Origin: Bradyrhizobium sp. LTSP885
Lineage (GTDB): Bacteria > Pseudomonadota > Alphaproteobacteria > Rhizobiales > Xanthobacteraceae
Reading direction: 5' to 3'
Assembly (NCBI RefSeq): GCF_000938305.1
Contig: NZ_JYMT01000038.1
Location: forward strand, 1-64,000
DNA: 64,000 nucleotides
Shown piece after piece: positions 44,174 to 51,744 of the stretch (position 1 is its first letter; each line of letters opens with the position of its first letter). The notes under the pieces were generated by a model. It ran no database searches. It was not told the origin of the DNA and saw only the letters and a program-made list of their open reading frames with translations. The position numbers and the translations under genes are program-made.

Positions 44174-45091
44174 TTATCGTGAACGAGTGCGATCGAGTTC
44201 GTCGGCGAACACGGTCTTGATCTGGTCGCCGTCATGCAGCGAGGTGCCAGCATCGGCCACGACGGTTTCGCCGACGTCGAGGCCTTCAAGGATTTCGGTC
44301 GAGGTGTCGGACGTCAGCCCGACGCGAACCCTGCGCGTCTCGACCGTGTTGCCCTTCACCACCTGCAGCGTGAGGCGGTCGATCGCAGTGCGCGGCACGG
44401 CAACGCCGCAGGAGCGCTTGGCGTCGATATTGGCGCGCGCGAACATGCCGACTTTGAGCGTCGGATTGTTGTTCAGGGAGATGCGGACGTGCCCGAGCTG
44501 GGTGGTGCGATCGATCTGCGGGGTGATCTGGCGTACCTTGCCGACCATGTCGGGCGCGTCGTCGCGGCTGATCCGCACATTGGCGCCCGGATTGAGCTTC
44601 AGGAGCTGGAAACCCGGCACTTCGGCGTCGAGCTCGATCTCGTTGTTGATGGAGATGCGGAACATCGGGCCGGCCTGCGGCGAAGCCGGCGCGCCGGCCG
44701 CGGTGCGCACCTCGGTGACGAGGCCGGGGGCCGGGGCGCGCAGCGAGATCGGCCGGGCATTGGCTTGAGCAGCCTGCTGCGGCGGCGCGGTCAGCCGCGC
44801 CAGTTCCTGGTTCTCGGTGACGGTGTCGCCTTCGCGGACGAGGACGTCGGTGACCTTGGAGCCTTCCTGGTCGACATTCACCTGCGCCTCGCGGCGCGGC
44901 ACGATGAAGCCGGTGACGCGGACCATGTCGGAGAAGCAGGCATTGGTCGATTTCGTCACCACGACCAGCGCCTGGCCCGGCGTCTCCTTCTCCTCCGGAT
45001 GCGAGCGATGCTCGAACGCGTAATAGGCGACGCCGAGCCCGACGAAGACGACTGTTCCGAGCGCAGGTTTGAGGTACTGGGAGACATTCAT
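44174..45091 (-). CDS. RND periplasmic adaptor protein
   Basis: Membrane-fusion protein of 305 residues, partner of the pump gene downstream. N-terminal anchor (PALGTVVFVGLGVAYYAFE), barrel-sandwich (TGFIVPRREAQVNVDQEGSKVTDVLVREGDTVTENQELARLTAPP ... RAPAPGLVTEV), then a beta-barrel and a membrane-proximal domain (ETRRVRVGLTSDTSTEILEGLDVGETVV). The helical hairpin is nearly absent, as in its orphan paralogue at 25388-26260. A Crp-like site lies about 130 bases upstream. Confidence 0.9.
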   Translation of the reverse strand: MNVSQYLKPALGTVVFVGLGVAYYAFEHRSHPEEKETPGQALVVVTKSTNACFSDMVRVTGFIVPRREAQVNVDQEGSKVTDVLVREGDTVTENQELARLTAPPQQAAQANARPISLRAPAPGLVTEVRTAAGAPASPQAGPMFRISINNEIELDAEVPGFQLLKLNPGANVRISRDDAPDMVGKVRQITPQIDRTTQLGHVRISLNNNPTLKVGMFARANIDAKRSCGVAVPRTAIDRLTLQVVKGNTVETRRVRVGLTSDTSTEILEGLDVGETVVADAGTSLHDGDQIKTVFADELDRTRSR

Positions 45092-45214
45092 CGCCGGATC
45101 AATCCAGAACTTGGCGCGCCATGCGCGCTCCTCGAAACATCATTCTGCTCGCCGCATTGTGCTTGAGCATGTGGACACCGGCTGCCCATTGTCGGGGATC
45201 ATGCTCTGACATCA

Positions 45215-45230
45215 TGTGAAGCAGGTCACG
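45215..45230. promoter_or_regulatory. Crp-like site TGTGA-N6-TCACG
   Basis: TGTGAAGCAGGTCACG differs from the full Crp consensus by one base. Centre about 131 bases upstream of the adaptor start (45091). Confidence 0.5.
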
Positions 45231-45273
45231 TAAGGGCTGCCTTGGGATTCCTTGGGGGCTCACCCCAAAAGCA

Positions 45274-45303
45274 AATGCGTCCCGCCGGGGTGCGGGACGC
45301 ATT
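45274..45303 (-). terminator. Intrinsic terminator of the OmpA-like gene
   Basis: Perfect 12-base stem AATGCGTCCCGC / GCGGGACGCATT with a six-base loop; on the minus strand it is followed by TGCTTTTGGGG. It lies 65 bases after the OmpA-like stop and separates that gene from the efflux operon promoter. Confidence 0.8.
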
Positions 45304-45367
45304 CTAACCTTAAAAACACAGCACGCTACGCCCATCACCTGGAGATCACTCGGGTATCACTCTGGTA

Positions 45368-46021
45368 CTATTTGGACGCGGTGGCCTTGTTTTCCATGTT
45401 CACGACCTGCACGCGGCGGTTCACGTCCGCCATCGGCTGGTTCGGATCCTTCAGCTTGCTCTTGCCATAGCCGACGGTGACGAGGTCGGAACCGGTGATG
45501 CCGAATTTGTCGACGAGGTAGCGCTTGATCGCATCGGCGCGGCGCTCGGAGAGGCCCTGATTGTATTCCTCGCCGCCGGCGGCGTCGGTATGGCCGGCGA
45601 CCACGAAGGTCGAGCCCTTAAGGTTGGGATTGGTCAAGGCGCGGCCGAGCGCCTGCACCGAGGGCAGCGATTTCGCGCTGACGTCGGCGGAGTTGTAGTC
45701 GAAATTGATCTCGAGATCGATCTTCGGCTTGTCCTGGACGATGGTCGCGATCTCCTCGCGTTCGGCCGATGATAGCGAGCGCGTGGCGCGGCCGCGGACG
45801 GTCTGCACAAACTTGGCCTGGTCGGCGTTCAGCGCGGGCGAGGCCTGCGGGCCGGCCGACAGGCCGCGGGTCAGCGGCTTCTTGTCGGGCGTCAGCGCCT
45901 TGACGATCTGGTCTTCGGTGATGTCGTCGCCGGCGCGGGCGGCCACAATCCCAAACGACAGCGCGGCGCCGATGGCGGTGATCGTAAGAATGGCGGTCAG
46001 ATTTCTGGACGGCTTGAACAT
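45368..46021 (-). CDS. OmpA-family peptidoglycan-associated protein
   Basis: Protein of 217 residues with signal peptide (FKPSRNLTAILTITAIGAALSFGIVAARA), a linker of about 80 residues, and a C-terminal OmpA domain: IDLEINFDYNSADVSAKSLPSVQALG, VVAGHTDAAGGEEYNQGLSERRADAIKRYLV and NRRVQVVNM, containing the Asp and Arg that bind diaminopimelate. There is no barrel domain, so it is a soluble or periplasmic peptidoglycan binder. Start at 46021 behind AGGAGGG. Lies 147 bases downstream of the caspase-TPR gene on the same strand. Confidence 0.9.
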   Translation of the reverse strand: MFKPSRNLTAILTITAIGAALSFGIVAARAGDDITEDQIVKALTPDKKPLTRGLSAGPQASPALNADQAKFVQTVRGRATRSLSSAEREEIATIVQDKPKIDLEINFDYNSADVSAKSLPSVQALGRALTNPNLKGSTFVVAGHTDAAGGEEYNQGLSERRADAIKRYLVDKFGITGSDLVTVGYGKSKLKDPNQPMADVNRRVQVVNMENKATASK

Positions 46022-46168
46022 ATCGGTCCCTCCTGCGCACGTCCCGCGCGGTTCCAAATGACTACTGAAATCGAGTGCCGGCGCCGGGCACCGGCACGCA
46101 CCCTCTAGTTTGGTCTCAAAATTCCGTCCGCGGTTCGAGGAATGCCGCGGGCGGGCGTCAAATACACG

Positions 46169-47656
46169 TCATTGTACCCCGTATTCGCTGAATTCCTTCA
46201 CGATATTCGGGTCCATCGCCTTGGCATTGGCGATGTCGAGATCGCCTTCCGCGATCGAGCCGTTACGCTTCTTGGCGAGGCCCCGTCCGTACAGCGAGGA
46301 GGTCAATCGCGGGTTGATCTTCAGCGCGGCGTCGAAATCGGCGATGGCGTTCTTGTTCTGCCCGCTCTTCAGGTTCATCAGCCCGCGGCTGTCGAGCGCG
46401 TCGACGAAATTCGGGCGCAGCCGCAGCGCCTCGTTGCAATCCCTGAGTGCCGCTTGCAGGTCGCCGGTCACGGTGCGAACCCAGCAGCGGTTGTTGTAGG
46501 CCTCGACGTCCTTAGGGTTCACCCGCAGCGAATTGGTAAAATCCTTGACCGCGAGGTCATAGGCGCCCTTGCTGGCATAGACTTGGCCGCGACGGTACAA
46601 TGCTGCTCCATCGTCCGGATCTTTGTCCAGCTTCTCGTTCAAACCCTTGATGGTCGGATCGTCGGCGAGCGCGAGCGCGGACGGGCTGGGCGGGGTCGTT
46701 GGTGCAGGCTGGACGATGGTCGGCGCCGGAGGCGGCGGTGGCGGCAGGGTGATCTCGGCCGGCTTGGGTGGAGCAGGCGGTGGTGGCGTTGGGGCGGTCG
46801 CGGTCTTGACGGGTGGTGCCGGCGGTGGCGGTGGTGGTGCGGGTGGCGTCACGGCCACTTCGGCCGGGGGCGGTGCAGGCAGCGCGTTCGATGGCCGCGG
46901 TGCGCCGCCGGGGCTGAAGGAGAAATCCTCGGCCAGCGACGACGAAATCCACGGCACCTGCTCCTGGCGTGAGGCGCGGGTGACGCCGACCCGGGTGCGG
47001 TTCAGGATCTCCTCGGCCATCAAATCGGGGGTGCGGATCTCCTTCAGGAGCTCCCGCACGAACAGGCTGTGGTCGCTGCCATTGTCCGAGATCACCGACG
47101 ACAGCGCGGCCGAGTACATCACCAGCGTGCCGTTCGGCGCGATCACAGGCGCCAGGCCCGCCGAGAAGCTGCGGAACCGGCGCTCGAACGGATTGCGCCT
47201 GGAGGCGTCGACCAGCGCGATCTTCACCCCGGCGCCGCGGCTGTTGATGTCGCCGAGCACGGTCTCGAGGCTGAAGCCGTCACGGCGCACGTCGGGCTCG
47301 GCCCAGATCTGCGCATCGACCGGGATCATGTAGCTCTGGCGGTTCGACTGGATGCCATAACCCGAGAAGAAGATCAGCGCGACCGAGCCCGGCTTGATCT
47401 TGCCATAGAGCTTGTCGAAGGCACGGCGCATGCCGTCACCGGTCAGGTTCTCGCCGACATCGACGATGAAGCCATCGCGCTTGAGTTCGTCGGCGACGTC
47501 GCGCGCATCGTTGATCGGCTCCTTCAGCGGCGCGTCGGCGTCGGGATATTTGGCGTTGCCGATGACCAGCGCGAACCGCTCACCGGCTGCAAGCGACGGA
47601 GCGGACGACGCGATCGAAAAAATCAGGGTAGCAAGCAACGCAAGGCGAATTTTCAT
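46169..47656 (-). CDS. Caspase-fold homologue (Tyr/Ser dyad) with Pro-rich linker and TPRs
   Basis: Exported protein of 495 residues: signal peptide (MKIRLALLATLIFSIASSAPSLA), caspase p20-like domain (FALVIGNAKYPDADAPLKEPINDARDV...), a Pro-rich linker of about 80 residues (runs of up to seven Pro) and three to four TPRs (DPDDGAALYRRGQVYASKGAYDLAVKDFTNSLRVNPKDVEAYNNR...). Catalytic His and Cys are replaced: FFSGYGIQ (Tyr100) and LVDASRRNP (Ser152), exactly as in the paralogue at 24371. The two caspase domains are alike over about 230 residues. Probably a scaffold or pseudo-enzyme in the periplasm, where TPRs bind partners; the co-directional OmpA-like gene is a candidate partner. Confidence 0.88.
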   Translation of the reverse strand: MKIRLALLATLIFSIASSAPSLAAGERFALVIGNAKYPDADAPLKEPINDARDVADELKRDGFIVDVGENLTGDGMRRAFDKLYGKIKPGSVALIFFSGYGIQSNRQSYMIPVDAQIWAEPDVRRDGFSLETVLGDINSRGAGVKIALVDASRRNPFERRFRSFSAGLAPVIAPNGTLVMYSAALSSVISDNGSDHSLFVRELLKEIRTPDLMAEEILNRTRVGVTRASRQEQVPWISSSLAEDFSFSPGGAPRPSNALPAPPPAEVAVTPPAPPPPPPAPPVKTATAPTPPPPAPPKPAEITLPPPPPPAPTIVQPAPTTPPSPSALALADDPTIKGLNEKLDKDPDDGAALYRRGQVYASKGAYDLAVKDFTNSLRVNPKDVEAYNNRCWVRTVTGDLQAALRDCNEALRLRPNFVDALDSRGLMNLKSGQNKNAIADFDAALKINPRLTSSLYGRGLAKKRNGSIAEGDLDIANAKAMDPNIVKEFSEYGVQ

Positions 47657-48055
47657 GATCGCGGCAATCCAGATCGCGGCATTCCAAAGGAAATGGCGCC
47701 GATTCCAGCCTGCGCCTCGGCGACCTTACTCTAGCGAAATTCCATTATCAAACCACGGCCAGACCTCGTCAATCGCTTGCGGCGCCGGCGTTAATTGTGG
47801 TCATCGATCGTGAGCCTCCAGGGAAAGCTTTGGGAGAGCCTTCGAGGGGGCGTACGCGGTCATGACTGGATCGCCATCCGGGCATGGTGCAAGTTCCGGC
47901 AAGCCGCTAATGTGACCCCACTCACAGAGGCTGCGGCCGCGCCGTCATGCGCCCGTCATTGTCGCGCGTGGTTTGACCTTTGCGCGCGGCGATGGCTTGG
48001 TGGGCGGGGCGGGCCACGCCATCCACAACAAGCGATGCAAACAAGAGCGAAACCG
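47657..48055. other. 399-base divergent promoter region
   Basis: Between the caspase-TPR gene (minus) and the lactonase-like gene (plus). It contains a perfect Crp-type site at 47911-47926. The lactonase frame is open through part of it, but no convincing start precedes 48035. Confidence 0.55.
47911..47926. promoter_or_regulatory. Perfect Crp-type site TGTGA-N6-TCACA
   Basis: TGTGACCCCACTCACA matches the Crp consensus halves exactly. Centre about 138 bases upstream of the lactonase-like start at 48056 and 262 bases from the caspase-TPR start. Confidence 0.55.
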
Positions 48056-48862
48056 ATGGGAAACGCCTACGAAATCTATGCCCTGCGCTATGCGACGATG
48101 TCGCCGCGCACGCCTCATTTGAACTTCCTGGTGCCCGATCCGCACGACACCGCCGCGCAGGATCTCGATTACTTCGTCTGGCTGATCCGCGGCCACGGCC
48201 GCGACATCCTGGTCGACACCGGCTTCAACGCCGAGGAGGCCAAGGCGCGCGCCCGCAAGCTGACGCTCAATCCGGTGGACGCGCTGGCCGCCTTCGGCGT
48301 CAGCGCCGATGCGATCCGCGACGTCATCGTCACCCATCTGCACTATGACCACGCCGGCAATCTCGACCGCTTCCCGAACGCCCGATTCCATCTGCAGGAA
48401 CGCGAGATGAGCTACGCGACCGGCCGCTGCATGTGCAACGGCATGCTGCGCCATCCGTTCTCGGTCGAGCACGTCACGCAGATGGTGCGTCACGTCTATG
48501 GCGAGCGCGTCACCTTCCACTCCGGTGACGGCGAGATCGCACCCGGCGTCACCGTGCATCGCGTCGGCGGCCATTCCGACGGCCTGCAGGTGGTGCGGGC
48601 CGGGACCGCGCGCGGCCCCGTCGTGCTGGCATCCGACGCCGCGCATTACTATGCGAACCTGCACAGACGCAGCCCGTTCCCGATCGTCTACAATGTCGGC
48701 GACATGGCGAGCGGTTGGGAAACCGTCGAGCGGCTCGCCGGCCATCCGGACCGCTTCATCCCCGGCCACGATCCAATCGTGAGCGAGATCTACCCGCGCG
48801 CCAGCGACAAGGTCGACGCGTTTGCGCTGCATCTGGCGCCATCGCGGTCGTTCGCGAAGTAG
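48056..48862 (+). CDS. N-acyl-homoserine-lactonase-like metallo-hydrolase
   Basis: Metallo-beta-lactamase-fold protein of 268 residues. Intact zinc motif H-x-H-x-D-H in VTHLHYDHAGNLDRFPNARFHLQEREM, later His in VGGHSDGLQVV, Asp in LASDAAHYY and His in FIPGHDP. The HYDHAGN...F/PARFHLQ pattern is that of AttM/AiiA-type lactonases, which open the ring of acyl-homoserine lactone signals. Many such hydrolases act on other lactones, so quorum quenching is possible but unproven. Start at 48056 (MGNAYEIYAL) is preferred; ATG 48035 is an alternative. No signal peptide. Confidence 0.82.
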   Translation: MGNAYEIYALRYATMSPRTPHLNFLVPDPHDTAAQDLDYFVWLIRGHGRDILVDTGFNAEEAKARARKLTLNPVDALAAFGVSADAIRDVIVTHLHYDHAGNLDRFPNARFHLQEREMSYATGRCMCNGMLRHPFSVEHVTQMVRHVYGERVTFHSGDGEIAPGVTVHRVGGHSDGLQVVRAGTARGPVVLASDAAHYYANLHRRSPFPIVYNVGDMASGWETVERLAGHPDRFIPGHDPIVSEIYPRASDKVDAFALHLAPSRSFAK

Positions 48863-48993
48863 CGTCGCGGGGAGGTGAGCGCGCGGCGCGGGCTCCCTCT
48901 CCCCCTTGCGGGAGCCCTACTCAAGAGGGCGGAACGAGAAGCAAGACTCGGACAAATCATGTCGCGAGAACGCAAAATTGCGCCCCACATCAC

Positions 48994-49140
48994 GCTGTCA
49001 TCGCACACTTGTCCGGGCGACCCAGTACGCCGCGGCCCATCGGCTCAAGCACAACTGTCTCTGGAATACTGGATCACCCGCATGCGCATACGCGGTTGAC
49101 GACACCGTGAATGGGCTTTCGCTTCGCTCGCAATGACGGG
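48994..49140. repeat. Composite repeat between convergent genes
   Basis: Left part (48994-49110): arms GCTGTCATCGC and GACGACACCG around CGACCCAGTACGCCGCGG and ACTGGATCACCCGCATGCGC, a recognisable dispersed element. Right part (49111-49140): GCTTCGCTCGCAATGACGGG, the right arm of the CATTGCGAG family. Together they fill most of the 281-base gap after the lactonase-like gene. Confidence 0.65.
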
Positions 49141-49143
49141 GAC

Positions 49144-49716
49144 TTAATACGCATCCTTCGCGTCGGCCTCTTCGCTGGTCTGCACCAGCTCAAGGCTCTT
49201 CTCGACCTTGCCGAGCAGGCGGCCGAGATCGCGGCGCTCCTGGGCGGACAGGCAGGAGAGGATCTCCTGCTCCTTGCGCAACAGGCGCGGGATCAACTCC
49301 TCATAGAGCATCTCGCCCTTCTTCGTCAGCTGCAGGCGGAATTCGCGGCGGTCATCCTCGTTCTCGACGCGCTCGACCACCTCGCGTTCCATCAGCGCGG
49401 AGACGGCGCGGCTGATGGTCGATTTATGCGTGCGGGTGCAGTGCGCGATGTATTGCGCGCTGCAGGCGCCGTTGCGGAAGCCCAATGTCGCGAGCACGCG
49501 CCACTCCGGAATGTCGAGGCCGTAGCGCGCTTCATATTCGCTCGACAGCGCCGAACTGACCTCGGCGGCGAGCCGGTTCAGCCGGAACGGCACGAAGTGG
49601 AAGAGATCGAGCCGCTTTTTTCTCGACCCGACCTCGTCGCGCAGATCGGCCTCGTCGGCAGGGCGCGACCGGGGCGGAGGTTGGCTTGCAGAGGTCCTGG
49701 CCAATAATTCCTCCAA
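49144..49716 (-). CDS. MarR-family regulator of the homogentisate operon
   Basis: Winged-helix regulator of 190 residues. The HTH and wing are in PEWRVLATLGFRNGACSAQYIAHCTRTHKSTISRAVSALMEREVVERVENEDDRREFRLQLTKKG, with the DxRxxR wing motif (DDRREF). An N-terminal extension of about 35 residues precedes the domain. It is divergent from the FAD monooxygenase that heads the hmgA-fahA operon, with an 18-base palindrome in between, so it is the likely local repressor; the effector may be homogentisate or a phenolic precursor. Confidence 0.88.
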   Translation of the reverse strand: MEELLARTSASQPPPRSRPADEADLRDEVGSRKKRLDLFHFVPFRLNRLAAEVSSALSSEYEARYGLDIPEWRVLATLGFRNGACSAQYIAHCTRTHKSTISRAVSALMEREVVERVENEDDRREFRLQLTKKGEMLYEELIPRLLRKEQEILSCLSAQERRDLGRLLGKVEKSLELVQTSEEADAKDAY

Positions 49717-49752
49717 TTTGAGTTGACGGCGAGCCCGGCTGGGAGTTTAAGA

Positions 49753-49770
49753 TAGTTGCAAGTGAGACTA
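49753..49770. promoter_or_regulatory. Palindromic candidate MarR operator
   Basis: TAGTTGCAAGTGAGACTA is symmetric at TAGT/ACTA and CA/TG around its centre (12 of 18 positions). It lies in the 144-base divergent gap, 37 bases before the regulator start and 91 before the monooxygenase start, a typical place for a MarR site controlling both promoters. Confidence 0.5.
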
Positions 49771-49860
49771 ATTTAGCAAGATCGCGCTCCGGTCGCAAGC
49801 TTGTCATACAAGATCAAAGCCTAATGCCGGCGGCTAAAAGGAAACATCCAGGGTCGCGCA

Positions 49861-51489
49861 ATGGCACAAGCCAAATCGCCACAGGCCAAAACCCAGTTCG
49901 GCTATCGCCGTCATCCGGATCAGGATCGGACGGGCGTCAATCTGGCGGAACACCCGATCGTCGTGGTCGGCGCTGGTCCGGTGGGCCTGTCACTGGCGAT
50001 CGATCTGGCGCAGCGCGGCCAGCGTGTGGTGCTGCTCGACGATGCCGACCGGATCGGCGAAGGCTCGCGCGCGATCTGCTTCTCGAAGCGCTCGCTGGAG
50101 TTCTGGGATCGCCTCGGCGTCGGCGATCGTATGGTCGACAAGGGCGTGGTGTGGAGCGTCGGCAGGATTTTCCACGGCGACCAGCAGCTCTATCAGTTCA
50201 ACCTGCTGCCGGAGGAAGGCCACAAGCGGCCGGCCTTCATCAATCTTCAGCAGTTTTACGCCGAGGCCTATCTGGTCGATCGCGTCGAGCAACTGCCTGA
50301 GATCAACCTGCGCTGGCGCAACAAGGTGATCGCGGCTGAAACCCGCAACGATTGCGTGGCGCTGACGATCGCGACGCCTGACGGCGCCTACCAGGTGCAT
50401 GCGAGCTTCGTCATCGCCTGCGACGGCGCCCGCTCGTCGCTGCGGCAGATGGTCGGTGCGGATTTCGCCGGCCAGGTATTCGAGGACCAGTTCCTGATCG
50501 CCGACGTCAAGATGACCGCGGCGTTTCCGACCGAGCGTTGGTTCTGGTTCGATCCGCCGTTCCACGCCGGCCGATCGGCGCTGCTGCACCGGCAGCCGGA
50601 CGACATCTGGCGGATCGATTTGCAGCTCAATCCGGATGCCGATCCCTCGGTGGAGAAGCAGCCCGAGAATGTGCGGCCGCGGATCGAACGCATGCTCGGG
50701 CATGACAAGTTCGAGTTCGAGTGGATCTCGCTCTACAAGTTCCAGTGCCGGCGGATGGCAAAGTTCATCCATGGAAGGGTGATCTTCGCCGGCGATTCCG
50801 CGCATCAGGTGTCGCCATTCGGCGCGCGCGGCGCCAATTCGGGGCTCGAGGATGCCGAGAACCTGGCTTGGAAGCTCGACCGCATCCTGCGCGGGCTGTC
50901 GCCGGCAGGATTGCTGGAAAGCTATCATGTCGAGCGCAGCGCGGCGGCGGACGAGAACATCCGCGAATCGACGCGCTCGACCGATTTCATGGCGCCGGTG
51001 ACGCGTCAGGAGGCGCGGCTGCGCCAGGCGGTGCTGTCGCTCGCGAAGGATACCGAGTTCGGCAAGCGCATGGTCAATGGCGGCCGGCTGTCGGTGCCTT
51101 CGGTCTATGACACGCCGCTCTCGACGGACGATCGCGACATTTGGCGTGGCGGCCCGCGGCCGGGTGCCTCGATGCTGGATGCGCCGGTGGCGGAGCGCGA
51201 TGGCAGTTCCATTTATCTGACCGAGGCCTTCATCAAGCAGGGAGCGCGCTTCACGCTGCTGGAGTTTGGCAATGGCGCCGCGGCGGACGTGCCCGAGGGC
51301 GTGGGGGCGATCCGTATCGGCGGCGTGGATGGTCTGGTCGATGCACAGGGCCTTGCCGGCAAGCGTTACGACGCCGAGCCGGGCACGGCCTATCTGCTGC
51401 GGCCGGACGGCTACGTCGCGGCGCGCTTCCGCAAGGCGCAACGGCCGGCGCTGGATGCGGCGCTGTCGCGCGCATCCGGGCTGAATTGA
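49861..51489 (+). CDS. FAD-dependent aromatic hydroxylase
   Basis: Flavoprotein monooxygenase of 542 residues of the p-hydroxybenzoate-hydroxylase/MhpA class. FAD motifs: IVVVGAGPVGLSLAIDLAQRG (GxGxxG), VIACDGARSSLRQMVG (DG) and VIFAGDSAHQVSPFGARGANSGLEDAENLAWKL (GD). A thioredoxin-like C-terminal domain is suggested by length. It heads an operon ending in hmgA and fahA, so it probably hydroxylates an aromatic acid on the way to homogentisate; 3-hydroxyphenylacetate 6-hydroxylase is one option. Located 91 bases after the candidate MarR operator. Confidence 0.88.
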   Translation: MAQAKSPQAKTQFGYRRHPDQDRTGVNLAEHPIVVVGAGPVGLSLAIDLAQRGQRVVLLDDADRIGEGSRAICFSKRSLEFWDRLGVGDRMVDKGVVWSVGRIFHGDQQLYQFNLLPEEGHKRPAFINLQQFYAEAYLVDRVEQLPEINLRWRNKVIAAETRNDCVALTIATPDGAYQVHASFVIACDGARSSLRQMVGADFAGQVFEDQFLIADVKMTAAFPTERWFWFDPPFHAGRSALLHRQPDDIWRIDLQLNPDADPSVEKQPENVRPRIERMLGHDKFEFEWISLYKFQCRRMAKFIHGRVIFAGDSAHQVSPFGARGANSGLEDAENLAWKLDRILRGLSPAGLLESYHVERSAAADENIRESTRSTDFMAPVTRQEARLRQAVLSLAKDTEFGKRMVNGGRLSVPSVYDTPLSTDDRDIWRGGPRPGASMLDAPVAERDGSSIYLTEAFIKQGARFTLLEFGNGAAADVPEGVGAIRIGGVDGLVDAQGLAGKRYDAEPGTAYLLRPDGYVAARFRKAQRPALDAALSRASGLN

Positions 51490-51499
51490 GGTGTTGCCG

Positions 51500-51727
51500 A
51501 TGGCGCTATCGACCAGTTCGAATTTCGCAAAGCCTGATGACGCCTTCCGCGCCATCGTCGAGGCGCATCGCGGCCTCACCGAGGCGCAGAGCGCCGATCT
51601 CGACGCCGCGCTGGTTCTGGTGTTCGCCAATCATATCGGCGACATCGACGTGCTCGGGGAAGCAATCGTGCTGGCAAAGCGGCGGATGCTCGACGCGAGC
51701 CAGCAGCAACAACAACAGCAACAATAA
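51500..51727 (+). CDS. Small DUF2783-like protein with poly-Gln tail
   Basis: Protein of 75 residues; ATG 51500 behind GAGGTG (GTG 51491 is the alternative). The core is helical (DDAFRAIVEAHRGLTEAQSADLDAALVLVFANHIGDIDVLGEAIVLAKRRML) and resembles DUF2783. It ends in eight consecutive glutamines coded by mixed CAG/CAA triplets. It is placed 10 bases after the hydroxylase stop, which suggests a partner protein for that enzyme, comparable to the small coupling component of some two-component phenolic hydroxylases; this is inference. Confidence 0.65.
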   Translation: MALSTSSNFAKPDDAFRAIVEAHRGLTEAQSADLDAALVLVFANHIGDIDVLGEAIVLAKRRMLDASQQQQQQQQ

Positions 51728-51744
51728 CGAACAGGATTGAACTG

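Noticed and set aside
40900..44220. 1106-codon open frame on the plus strand opposite the RND pump gene
   Set aside because: It is the antisense shadow of a G+C-biased gene: His/Asp/Arg/Gln-rich, no domain, no ribosome site. The same applies to other long antisense frames such as 3117-4892, 752-2614, 9333-11150, 28331-30733 and 34674-36446.
47795..48055. 87-residue N-terminal extension of the lactonase-like protein
   Set aside because: Composition is unlike a signal or domain, no ribosome site is present, and it would overlap the Crp-type site.
49741..49780. TTGC-N16-GCAA pairing as the MarR operator
   Set aside because: Only the outer four bases pair; the nested TAGT/CA/TG/ACTA symmetry at 49753-49770 is better.
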